A program made the position numbers and the translations under genes. This document shows, piece after piece, positions 1 through 5,137 of a DNA stretch of 5,137 bases (positions within the stretch are counted from its first letter, which is position 1; each line of letters opens with the position of its first letter). The stretch covers positions 1 through 5,137 of the forward strand of contig CAAEIL010000075.1 in assembly GCA_900755985.1 (NCBI GenBank), given 5' to 3'. The stretch comes from Bacteroidales bacterium (GTDB lineage Bacteria; Bacteroidota; Bacteroidia; Bacteroidales; Muribaculaceae). The notes under the pieces were generated by a model. The model was not told the DNA's origin, searched no databases, and saw nothing but the letters and a program-made list of their open reading frames with translations.

Positions 1-67
1 ATGATATGTAACGAAAGAACGACTGCGCAAAGTCCCGTCGGGTAAATAGTTGGCAATATGTCTAAGG

Positions 68-83
68 CTATGCCGTGGCATAG
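68..83. repeat. Perfect 16-base palindrome (CTATGCC GT GGCATAG)
   Basis: Seven-base arms flank a two-base centre. As RNA it would form a six-pair stem with a CGTG loop. No T-tract follows, so it is a poor terminator. A perfect inverted repeat of this size about 35 bases before a possible -33 element could be a binding site for a dimeric regulator, but nothing in the sequence identifies one. Chance occurrence cannot be excluded. Confidence 0.3.
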
Positions 84-116
84 ATTTAATGAGAATGATG
101 AAGTGAGGATTGGATG

Positions 117-148
117 TTTCAGCGAGCCCAAGTTAAGGAATATTTTTG
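117..148 (+). promoter_or_regulatory. Possible Bacteroidota promoter (TTTC-N20-TATTTTTG)
   Basis: TATTTTTG at 141-148 matches the Bacteroidota -7 consensus TAnnTTTG exactly. TTTC at 117-120 is a one-mismatch version of the TTTG -33 element, with a 20-base spacer. Transcription would start near 155 and give a leader of roughly 215 bases before the YtxH gene at 370. The T-rich context makes a chance match easy. No better -7 match was seen closer to the gene. Confidence 0.3.
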
Positions 149-185
149 AAACTTCCAAATTTTTTTCTTATCCCCTGCGAAAAAG

Positions 186-243
186 TTTGTTGCCTTTCGG
201 GTGATTTGTTGATTGTGATTTGTTGCCGGTGGGGGCGGGTGAT
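186..243 (+). repeat. Imperfect direct repeats, TTTGTTGCC...CGGGTGAT
   Basis: TTTGTTGCC occurs at 186-194 and 219-227. Each copy is followed by CGGGTGAT, at 198-205 and 236-243, with a 3-base and an 8-base gap. A third partial copy, TTTGTTG, lies at 205-211. The result is a tandem-like pair of about 20 and 25 bases. It could be a remnant of local duplication or a repeated protein-binding site in the leader of the first YtxH gene. No function is assigned. Confidence 0.45.
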
Positions 244-285
244 GAGCGTGCATCGGCTTTGGTCAAGATTTTTTTCATATATGTG

Positions 286-307
286 TCGGAGGTTCCGAAC
301 TTTTCGG
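286..307 (+). other. Two overlapping, mutually exclusive small hairpins
   Basis: TCGGA (286-290) pairs with TCCGA (294-298) around GGT. CCGAA (295-299) can instead pair with TTCGG (303-307) around CTT. Both stems are five perfect pairs and share bases 295-298, so only one can form at a time. They lie 63 bases ahead of the first YtxH start. A leader-RNA switch is possible, but short overlapping stems also arise by chance. Confidence 0.25.
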
Positions 308-369
308 GCAGCGGGGGTGTTTTAGCTATAAAAGCAACATTATTCACCCCTCTTAAGTGTATTATAAAG

Positions 370-570
370 ATGAAAAATTTAGATCTTCTACTGGCCGCTG
401 CCGGCGGTGCTGTCATCGGCGCTGCGTTAGGTATTCTATTCGCTCCCAAGAAAGGTGAGGAAACCCGTGACGAAATTCTTGACTTCATCAAAAGCAAATA
501 TCCCGGTTGCCGCGAGAAGAAACTCAACGAGCTCGCAGACAAAATCGCCGAGGAAATAAAAGAAGCATGA
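370..570 (+). CDS. YtxH-type small membrane protein (first copy)
   Basis: A 66-residue protein with the layout of the YtxH family. A glycine/alanine-rich hydrophobic segment lies at about residues 6-25 (glycines 12, 13, 17 and 21, GxxxG-like spacing). It is followed directly by the family signature LFAPKKGEETR (AP at 25-26, G29, R33) and a charged amphipathic helix ending LADKIAEEIKEA. YtxH proteins are short inner-membrane proteins often linked to general stress in Firmicutes; their molecular role is not settled. The ATG at 370 is chosen because family proteins begin just before the membrane helix; an in-frame TTG at 220 would add 50 unrelated residues. No Shine-Dalgarno is visible, which is normal for Bacteroidota. 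A single cysteine (47) lies in the soluble part. The gene is paralogous to the next one, 161 bases downstream. Confidence 0.85.
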   Translation: MKNLDLLLAAAGGAVIGAALGILFAPKKGEETRDEILDFIKSKYPGCREKKLNELADKIAEEIKEA

Positions 571-574
571 ATTC

Positions 575-622
575 TGTCGCCCGCGCCCGAGCTTATGTTG
601 TCTCGGGCCGCACAGGGCGACA
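575..622 (+). terminator. Strong nested hairpin between the two YtxH genes
   Basis: The outer stem is TGTCGCCC (575-582) with GGGCGACA (615-622), eight perfect pairs. The inner stem is GCCCGAG (585-591) with CTCGGGC (602-608), seven perfect pairs around a ten-base loop. Two further pairs (583-611, 584-610) nearly join the stems. The hairpin starts four bases after the first YtxH stop codon. No T-tract follows, so it is not a canonical intrinsic terminator. It may be a factor-dependent terminator, or a 3'-end stability or processing element that gives the two genes different expression. The structure is clear from sequence; the function is inferred. Confidence 0.55.
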
Positions 623-731
623 TCGCAAAGAGCTGTTCCTCAAGATACAATTCCACAAAGGCTCATAATCCGGGGGCAACACAGTCCCGCCTCAAAACCA
701 ACAAACACCAACCGTCAAACACTCTACAACT

Positions 732-959
732 ATGAAATCATCGTATGTATTTATGGCCGGAGCTGCCTTAGGCGCCATCGCCGCCCTGATGCTCGCTCCC
801 GAAAGCGGCGCCGACCTGCGTTTCCGCATCAAATCGCTACTTAAAAAGAAAGGTTATCTGCAGCCCGACGAAATTGATTTACTGGCCGAGCAGATTGCCG
901 CCGAAATCGAGACTCCCGAGGCCCCCGAAGCCCCCGTGACACCCGCTACCAAGAAATAA
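732..959 (+). CDS. YtxH-type small membrane protein (second copy)
   Basis: A 75-residue YtxH-like protein. The hydrophobic, alanine/glycine-rich segment spans residues 6-23 and ends in the family's LAPESGADLR signature (AP at 22-23, G26, R30). A basic stretch (KSLLKKKGY, 34-42) and a helix LLAEQIAAEIE (50-60) follow. The last 15 residues form a Pro/Ala-rich tail with a PEAPEAP repeat, probably disordered and cytoplasmic. It aligns with the upstream protein over the membrane segment, AP-G-R motif and the LA..IA.EI helix, so the two are probably tandem paralogues. The first copy lacks the Pro-rich tail. The ATG at 732 follows an A/C-rich, unstructured leader without a Shine-Dalgarno site. In position it corresponds to the YqjD-like member of the cassette. 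Confidence 0.85.
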   Translation: MKSSYVFMAGAALGAIAALMLAPESGADLRFRIKSLLKKKGYLQPDEIDLLAEQIAAEIETPEAPEAPVTPATKK

Positions 960-963
960 CGCC

Positions 964-1014
964 GGCGGCGACGGCCCGCAGTCGTGCGGGGCTGTCCCGC
1001 TTTAATTTGCCGCC
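964..1014 (+). terminator. Probable intrinsic terminator with competing hairpin
   Basis: GCGGG (986-990) pairs with CCCGC (996-1000) around GCTGT and is followed directly by TTTAATTT (1001-1008): a short stem plus a T-rich run. CCCGCA (975-980) can instead pair with TGCGGG (985-990) around GTCG, a six-pair stem that uses the same left arm and would block the terminator. GGCGGC (964-969) and GCCGCC (1009-1014) can close the whole block. The element lies just after the second YtxH gene, so it probably reduces or ends transcription before the YqjE-like gene. Regulation by switching is inference. Confidence 0.5.
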
Positions 1015-1079
1015 ACGGCCATGGCGCCCGCGGACTTGCTCAACATTCATCATATACATTTATATACGTTTCGACCGTC

Positions 1080-1550
1080 ATGCCCGAATATAAGAACATA
1101 CCGCCTACAAACACTCAGGTCGTTCACGGAACCATACAGTCCGTCAAGCGTCTTGCCATGCTGTATCTCGAATCGGCGCGACTCAAGACCACCGAAAAGA
1201 TTTCGGTGCTTCTGTCATCGATAGCCTATGTCAGCATCATCGGCGCCCTCGGTCTTGTCTGCCTGGTGTTCATCTCCATAGGCATCGGCCACGTTCTGGC
1301 CACAACGATAGCGCCGCATCTGGCCTATCTGATAGTCGCCGCCTTCTATTTTCTGCTTTTCGGGCTGGCGATTGCCTTCAAGCAGCGTCTTTTCTTCGAC
1401 CCGATATCCCGCTTCATGTCACGGCTTCTTGTCGAGGAGCCTGAAGATGAACGCGACCGCCGAATCGTTGGCGATGAGGCTATACTACGCTCCAAATACG
1501 AAAACGACGACGAGTCCAACGACAAATCACCTCAACAGCCCAAGTCATGA
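1080..1550 (+). CDS. Phage_holin_3_6 / DUF1469 (YqjE-like) two-helix membrane protein
   Basis: A 156-residue integral membrane protein. An N-terminal amphipathic region (about 15-40, with LAMLYLESARLKTTEKIS) leads into two hydrophobic helices at about 42-69 and 78-100. A charged cytoplasmic tail of about 55 residues follows (RLLVEEPEDERDRR, then a Asp/Asn/Ser-rich end). This is the architecture of PF07332, named 'phage holin' for its topology although most members are chromosomal and not lytic; E. coli YqjE is a member. The ATG at 1080 is chosen because the product then starts as other members do. An in-frame GTG at 984 would place 32 unrelated residues inside the terminator structure. No promoter was firmly identified; TATATACGTTTC just before the start is too close for a standard one. 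The stop overlaps the next start (ATGA). The exact function is unknown; no phage genes surround it. Confidence 0.8.
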   Translation: MPEYKNIPPTNTQVVHGTIQSVKRLAMLYLESARLKTTEKISVLLSSIAYVSIIGALGLVCLVFISIGIGHVLATTIAPHLAYLIVAAFYFLLFGLAIAFKQRLFFDPISRFMSRLLVEEPEDERDRRIVGDEAILRSKYENDDESNDKSPQQPKS

Positions 1551-1861
1551 TTTCCAGCCATAGTCTCGAAAAAGCCGTAGCCGAAGTAGGGCGCCGTCGC
1601 AAAGACCGCAAATGGAAAGGCTACACACTGAGTCAGCTGCGTACTCAGCGCGTCATTGTCCAGGCCCGTATCCTCATCGAGAAAAACCGTCTGGAAATGG
1701 CTTACGACGACGTGCGCATGCGACGCACACGCGACAAGAGCATACTGCGACGCGTCCTGGGCGCACTCACTGTCATTGACTACGGAATAATGGCCGCAGG
1801 CATATACAAACGCGTCTCGGCCATTGTCTCGCACCTGCGCTCCAACCGCCGCGAGGACTGA
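1547..1861 (+). CDS. Small, highly basic protein, possible YqjK analogue
   Basis: A 104-residue protein with about 25 Lys/Arg against 11 Asp/Glu. Residues 5-69 are mostly charged helix with possible coiled-coil character (LSQLRTQRVIVQARILIEKN, 28-47). Residues 70-93 are moderately hydrophobic (LGALTVIDYGIMAAGIYKRV) and could be a weak membrane or membrane-surface helix. A basic tail RSNRRED ends it. No named domain is recognised with certainty. Size, charge, helix-then-hydrophobic order and position straight after a DUF1469 gene resemble E. coli YqjK, including a shared SQ(L/I)xxQR pattern near the N-terminus, but the similarity is weak and could be convergent. The ATG overlaps the upstream stop by four bases, which indicates translational coupling and suggests that the two proteins work together. 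A strong terminator follows 30 bases after its stop. Confidence 0.75.
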   Translation: MISSHSLEKAVAEVGRRRKDRKWKGYTLSQLRTQRVIVQARILIEKNRLEMAYDDVRMRRTRDKSILRRVLGALTVIDYGIMAAGIYKRVSAIVSHLRSNRRED

Positions 1862-1890
1862 GCCTCCGCCGCTCAATATCAGCCCACAAA

Positions 1891-1933
1891 GGCGTGCACC
1901 CGATCCCGGATGTACGCCTATTTATTTGTATTT
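1891..1933 (+). terminator. Intrinsic terminator of the YqjE-like operon
   Basis: GGCGTGCA (1891-1898) pairs with TGTACGCC (1911-1918), eight pairs including one G-U. CCG (1900-1902) and CGG (1907-1909) extend the stem across one mismatch to a four-base loop. A T-rich run TATTTATTTGTATTT follows at 1919-1933. The position, 30 bases after the last stop of the small membrane genes and before the dnaE promoter, fits transcription ending here. It separates this operon from dnaE. Confidence 0.8.
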
Positions 1934-2005
1934 CAGGATGTTGAAATTATCCCCATAGCCAATATTCTATCACTGCGGCATTTAGGTTTTTTAGTCCCGG
2001 CGACG

Positions 2006-2027
2006 GCTTGTTTTTCCAACAAAAAGC
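2006..2027. repeat. Imperfect inverted repeat over the dnaE -33/spacer
   Basis: Two ten-base arms around a CC centre match at eight of ten pairs. The left arm begins GCTTG and the right arm ends AAAGC. The core TTGTT (2008-2012) and AACAA (2018-2022) are perfect. The repeat covers the -33 element and most of the spacer of the dnaE promoter, where an operator would act. The A/T-run composition makes chance symmetry plausible. Confidence 0.25.
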
Positions 2028-2037
2028 ATTATCTTTG
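2008..2037 (+). promoter_or_regulatory. Bacteroidota-type promoter of dnaE
   Basis: TTG (2008-2010), a 19-base spacer and TATCTTTG (2030-2037) match the known Bacteroidota primary sigma-factor consensus (TTG-N19-TAnnTTTG). Transcription is expected a few bases downstream, near 2043, giving a leader of about 40-50 bases to the dnaE start. It is the clearest promoter in the window and shows that dnaE has its own transcription start. Confidence 0.85.
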
Positions 2038-2091
2038 CAGGCACGTGCGCCGCCCGACAGCAGCGCCATACTACGGAATCTTATGCCGCAA

Positions 2092-5000
2092 ATGGAAAAA
2101 TTCGTTCACCTCCACGTTCATACCCAATACTCACTGCTCGACGGGCAGGCCTCGGTGCCGGCTCTCGTCGACAAAGCCATTGCCGACGGCATGCCCGGCA
2201 TGGCAATCACCGACCATGGAAACATGTACGGCATCAAAGAGTATTTCAACTACGTGAACAAAGTCAACAGCAAGTTGCCCGAAGGCGCCACGCCTTTCAA
2301 GCCCATATTCGGCTGCGAGGTATATGTCGCCAAAGAAGACATGCACAAGTCGGGAGACAAGAACGACCGCGGACAGCACCTGATACTCCTGGCCAAGAAC
2401 GAGACAGGATACCACAACCTTATCAAGATTGTATCCAAGGCTTTCACCGAGGGTTTCTACTTCCATCCGCGCACCGACAAGAAAGAAATCGCCAAGCACC
2501 ACGAAGGGCTCATTGTCTGCTCGGCATGCCTCGGCGGCGAAATTCCGATACTGCTGCGCAACAACGACTATGAGGGCGCCGAACGTGCCGTAAAATGGTG
2601 GAAAGACCTCATGGGCGACGACTATTACCTGGAACTTCAGCGCCACAAGGCCACAAAGCTCCGCGCCAACCACGAAGCTTACGAAGAGCAAATCCGCATC
2701 GAGCCTCATATCATCAAGCTGGCTCGCAAATACGGCATCAAGCTCATCTGCACCAACGACGTACACTTTGTCAACGAAGACGACGCCGAGGCACACGACC
2801 GTCTTATATGCCTGACCACCCGCAACAGCATCAACGAGACACAGCGCATGATGTATTCCAAGCAGGAATGGATGAAGACCACCGCCGAGATGAACCAGGT
2901 CTTCGGCGACATCCCCGAAGCGCTCAGCAACACTCTCGAAATCCTTGACAAGGTCGAGGTCTACAACATTGACCATCCGCCAATCATGCCCTTCTTCGAG
3001 ATTCCCGAGGAATTCGGCACCGAAGCCGAATACCGCAGCCGAATCACCGAGCAGGAGCTTTTCGACGAATTTACGCGCGACGAAAACGGCAAGGTCGTCA
3101 TGAGTCAGGAAGACGCCGAGAAAAAAATCAAAAAGCTCGGTGGCTACGACAAACTGTACCGCATAAAATTCGAGGCCGACTATTTGGCCAAACTTGCATA
3201 CGAAGGCGCCGAAAAACGCTACGGCAGTCCCTTGAGCGACGAACTTTCCGAGCGTATCAAGTTTGAGCTTCACATCATGAAGACGATGGGATTTCCAGGC
3301 TACTTCCTCATAGTCCAGGACTTTATCAACGCGGCGCGCACACGCCTCGGCGTCTCGGTAGGTCCCGGACGTGGCTCGGCCGCCGGATCGTGCGTCGCCT
3401 ACTGCCTGGGCATAACACAGATTGACCCCATAAAGTACGACCTGCTGTTCGAACGCTTCCTCAACCCCGATCGTATATCGCTGCCCGATATCGACGTGGA
3501 CTTCGACGACGACGGCCGCGCTGTCGTACTACGCTATGTCACCGAGAAATACGGCGAGGAAAAAGTCGCGCACATTATTACTTACGGCACCATGGCCGCC
3601 AAATCGGCCATCAAGGACGTAGCCCGTGTCGAAGAGCTGCCCATCGCCGAGTCCAACCGCCTGGCCCAGCTCATCCCCCGCCACATGCCCGAAGTCAACG
3701 GCAAAGAACTGAAACCCACGCTCAAAAACTGCTACGAATACGTCCCCGAGTTTGCCCCCGAACTGAAATCGTCCAACCCGCTGATACGCGAGACACTGAC
3801 CTACGCCCGCGAACTCGAAGGCAACGTCCGCAACACCGGTGTCCATGCCTGCGGCGTTATCATTTGCCGCGACGACATCACCGATTGGGTTCCCATATCG
3901 GTCGCCGCCGACTCGGACGAAGGCAAGCTCATAGTCACGCAGTACGAAGGACGCGTCATCGAGGAGACGGGACTCATCAAGATGGACTTCCTGGGACTGA
4001 AAACCCTGTCCATACTCAAGGAGGCCGTCGCCAACATCAAATTGACACGCGGCATAGACATCGACCTCGAATCCATCCCCATCGACGACCCCGCCACATA
4101 CAAACTATACTCCGAAGGCCGCACCGTAGGCACATTCCAGTTTGAGTCGGCAGGCATGCAGAAATACCTGCGCGAGTTACAGCCCTCGACTTTCGAGGAC
4201 CTGATTGCGATGAACGCCCTGTACCGTCCCGGCCCTATGGACTACATTCCCGACTTCATCAAGCGCAAGCATGGCATCGAGCCCATTGTCTACGACATAC
4301 CCGAGATGGAAATCTATCTCAAGGACACCTACGGCGTCACCGTATATCAGGAACAGGTGATGTTGCTGTCGCGACTGCTCGCCAACTTTACGCGCGGCGA
4401 GTCTGACACCCTGCGCAAGGCCATGGGCAAAAAGCTCATTGACAAGATGAACCACCTCAAGGGCAAATTCATGGCCGGAGGACAGGCCAACGGCCACGAC
4501 GCCAAGACCCTCGAAAAAATCTGGAAGGACTGGGAGAAGTTTGCCTCGTACGCCTTCAACAAGTCGCACGCCACCTGTTACAGCTGGGTAGCTTTCCAGA
4601 CAGCCTACCTCAAGGCCAACTACCCTTCGGAATATATGGCCGCCGTGCTCAGCCGCAACCTCAGCGACATCACCAAGCTGACAACCTTCATGGACGAATG
4701 TAAGGCCATGCACATTCAGGTACTCGGGCCGGATGTCAACGAGTCCTTTGCCAAATTCGGCGTCAACCGCCGGGGCGACATACGGTTCGGCCTCTCGGCG
4801 ATAAAAGGCGTGGGCGACAACGTTGTCAGCGACATAGTCCGCGCACGCGGCGACAAGCCCTTTGCCGACATATACGACTTTGTCGAGCGCGTTCCCGCCG
4901 GGTCGATAAACCGCCGCGTGTTCGAGGCCCTTGCTCTTGCCGGAGCCTTCGACCGCTTCGAAGGTATCAAGCGCGAGGACTTCTTCCAGGAAAACTCGCG

Positions 5001-5137
5001 CGGCGAGACCTTGTCCGAACAGCTGCTGCGCTACGGCCAGCGCTATCAGAAAGACGACGACTCGACCATGGGCTCGCTCTTCGACATGTTCGACGACCAG
5101 ACCGACAATCTCAAAGAGTCGGCACGGCCTCCCGTCA
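2092..5137 (+). CDS. dnaE: DNA polymerase III alpha subunit, 3' end cut by window
   Basis: Catalytic subunit of the replicative polymerase. 1015 codons are visible without a stop; Bacteroidota DnaE is usually over 1200 residues, so the C-terminal OB and tau-binding parts lie outside. The PHP domain starts at once: HLHVHTQYSLLDG (6-18, H8, H10, D17), TDHGN (40-44), E76, C146 and TNDVHF (221-226). The polymerase core shows GPGRGSAAGS (424-433), PDIDVDF (465-471, catalytic D466 and D468, equivalent to E. coli D401 and D403), NTGVHACG (581-588), KMDFLGL (630-636, D632, equivalent to D555), LYRPGPMDY (710-718) and NKSHATCYSW (823-832). A helix-hairpin-helix lies at about 899-916 (IKGVGD). The start at 2092 (MEKFVHLHVH) matches the usual Bacteroidota N-terminus; an in-frame ATG at 2083 would add MPQ and cannot be excluded. 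The gene is transcribed from its own promoter and is unlikely to be functionally tied to the upstream membrane genes. Confidence 0.97.
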   Translation, partial: MEKFVHLHVHTQYSLLDGQASVPALVDKAIADGMPGMAITDHGNMYGIKEYFNYVNKVNSKLPEGATPFKPIFGCEVYVAKEDMHKSGDKNDRGQHLILLAKNETGYHNLIKIVSKAFTEGFYFHPRTDKKEIAKHHEGLIVCSACLGGEIPILLRNNDYEGAERAVKWWKDLMGDDYYLELQRHKATKLRANHEAYEEQIRIEPHIIKLARKYGIKLICTNDVHFVNEDDAEAHDRLICLTTRNSINETQRMMYSKQEWMKTTAEMNQVFGDIPEALSNTLEILDKVEVYNIDHPPIMPFFEIPEEFGTEAEYRSRITEQELFDEFTRDENGKVVMSQEDAEKKIKKLGGYDKLYRIKFEADYLAKLAYEGAEKRYGSPLSDELSERIKFELHIMKTMGFPGYFLIVQDFINAARTRLGVSVGPGRGSAAGSCVAYCLGITQIDPIKYDLLFERFLNPDRISLPDIDVDFDDDGRAVVLRYVTEKYGEEKVAHIITYGTMAAKSAIKDVARVEELPIAESNRLAQLIPRHMPEVNGKELKPTLKNCYEYVPEFAPELKSSNPLIRETLTYARELEGNVRNTGVHACGVIICRDDITDWVPISVAADSDEGKLIVTQYEGRVIEETGLIKMDFLGLKTLSILKEAVANIKLTRGIDIDLESIPIDDPATYKLYSEGRTVGTFQFESAGMQKYLRELQPSTFEDLIAMNALYRPGPMDYIPDFIKRKHGIEPIVYDIPEMEIYLKDTYGVTVYQEQVMLLSRLLANFTRGESDTLRKAMGKKLIDKMNHLKGKFMAGGQANGHDAKTLEKIWKDWEKFASYAFNKSHATCYSWVAFQTAYLKANYPSEYMAAVLSRNLSDITKLTTFMDECKAMHIQVLGPDVNESFAKFGVNRRGDIRFGLSAIKGVGDNVVSDIVRARGDKPFADIYDFVERVPAGSINRRVFEALALAGAFDRFEGIKREDFFQENSRGETLSEQLLRYGQRYQKDDDSTMGSLFDMFDDQTDNLKESARPPV

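Larger units (their letters stand above)
1..369. other. Intergenic region / probable long leader, no supported gene
   Basis: This AT-richer stretch precedes the first YtxH gene. All three + frames meet stops early (the longest from the left edge ends with TAA at 43-45), so no upstream + gene visibly continues far into the window. The frame of the 370 gene stays open upstream to a TTG at 220, but the translation there has no family resemblance. On the - strand a short frame is open from an ATG at 81-79 to the left edge (27 codons); it is unrecognised and too short to call. The region holds a 16-base palindrome (68-83), a possible Bacteroidota promoter (117-148), a direct-repeat cluster (186-243) and two mutually exclusive hairpins (286-307). 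No tRNA or known riboswitch was recognised. Confidence 0.6.

Noticed and set aside
1..81. Minus-strand frame from an ATG at 81-79 open to the left edge (27 codons, beginning MPRHSLRHIANYLPDG)
   Set aside because: It is too short to judge, has no recognisable motif, and no clear promoter lies upstream on that strand. A gene entering from the left is possible but cannot be supported from this window.
220..369. Upstream extension of the first YtxH gene to a TTG start
   Set aside because: The added 50 residues have no family similarity, pass through the repeat and hairpin region, and place the conserved membrane helix far from the N-terminus.
168..656. Long minus-strand open frame across the first YtxH gene
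   Set aside because: It is antisense to a gene with clear family features and runs through hairpins; the product is low-complexity and unrecognised.
1018..1025. GCCATGGC palindrome containing an ATG at 1021
   Set aside because: The frame from this ATG conflicts with the YqjE-like gene and encodes nothing recognisable; an eight-base palindrome is common by chance.
984..1079. Upstream extension of the YqjE-like gene to a GTG start
   Set aside because: It would begin inside the terminator hairpin, and the extra 32 residues look like translated non-coding DNA.
1080..1861. Phage lysis cassette (holin plus partner) or prophage remnant
   Set aside because: The 'phage holin' label reflects a domain name. 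There is no endolysin, phage structural gene, integrase or attachment site, and composition matches the neighbouring core gene.
2131..3273. 380-codon minus-strand open frame inside dnaE
   Set aside because: It is an antisense shadow caused by GC-rich third positions in dnaE. The sense strand has unmistakable polymerase motifs throughout.
1..5137. CRISPR array, insertion sequence, toxin-antitoxin or defence system
   Set aside because: No regularly spaced repeats, transposase motifs, terminal inverted repeats or known defence domains were seen on either strand.

Overview
The window looks like chromosomal DNA of a member of the Bacteroidales (phylum Bacteroidota). The evidence is a textbook Bacteroidota promoter ahead of dnaE (TTG, 19 bases, TATCTTTG), the near absence of Shine-Dalgarno sites, and a DNA polymerase III alpha subunit with the Bacteroidota-type N-terminus (FVHLHVHTQYS). 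Codon use in dnaE is GC-rich, which would suit a Muribaculaceae-like gut lineage, but that family-level guess is inference.

Layout, all genes on the + strand. Positions 1-369 hold no convincing gene. They contain a small palindrome, a possible promoter, a direct-repeat cluster and overlapping hairpins, and may be the leader of the first gene. Two small YtxH-type membrane proteins follow (370-570 and 732-959), separated by a strong nested hairpin (575-622). A GC-rich block with a probable intrinsic terminator and a competing hairpin (964-1014) comes next. Then come a two-helix membrane protein of the DUF1469/phage_holin_3_6 (YqjE-like) type (1080-1550) and a small, very basic protein (1547-1861) whose start codon overlaps the previous stop as ATGA. 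A clear intrinsic terminator (1891-1933) closes this group. The dnaE promoter follows, and dnaE runs from about 2092 off the right edge; 1015 codons are visible.

The small membrane genes resemble the enterobacterial yqjD-yqjE-yqjK arrangement in order and architecture: a glycine-rich one-helix protein, a two-helix DUF1469 protein and a short basic protein. The likely theme is envelope or stress physiology. They appear to be transcribed separately from dnaE, which is the housekeeping replicative polymerase.

I found no CRISPR array, insertion sequence, tRNA, rRNA or defence system. The window is mostly ordinary core-genome sequence. The parts most worth a second look are the YqjDEK-like cassette and the RNA structures between its genes.
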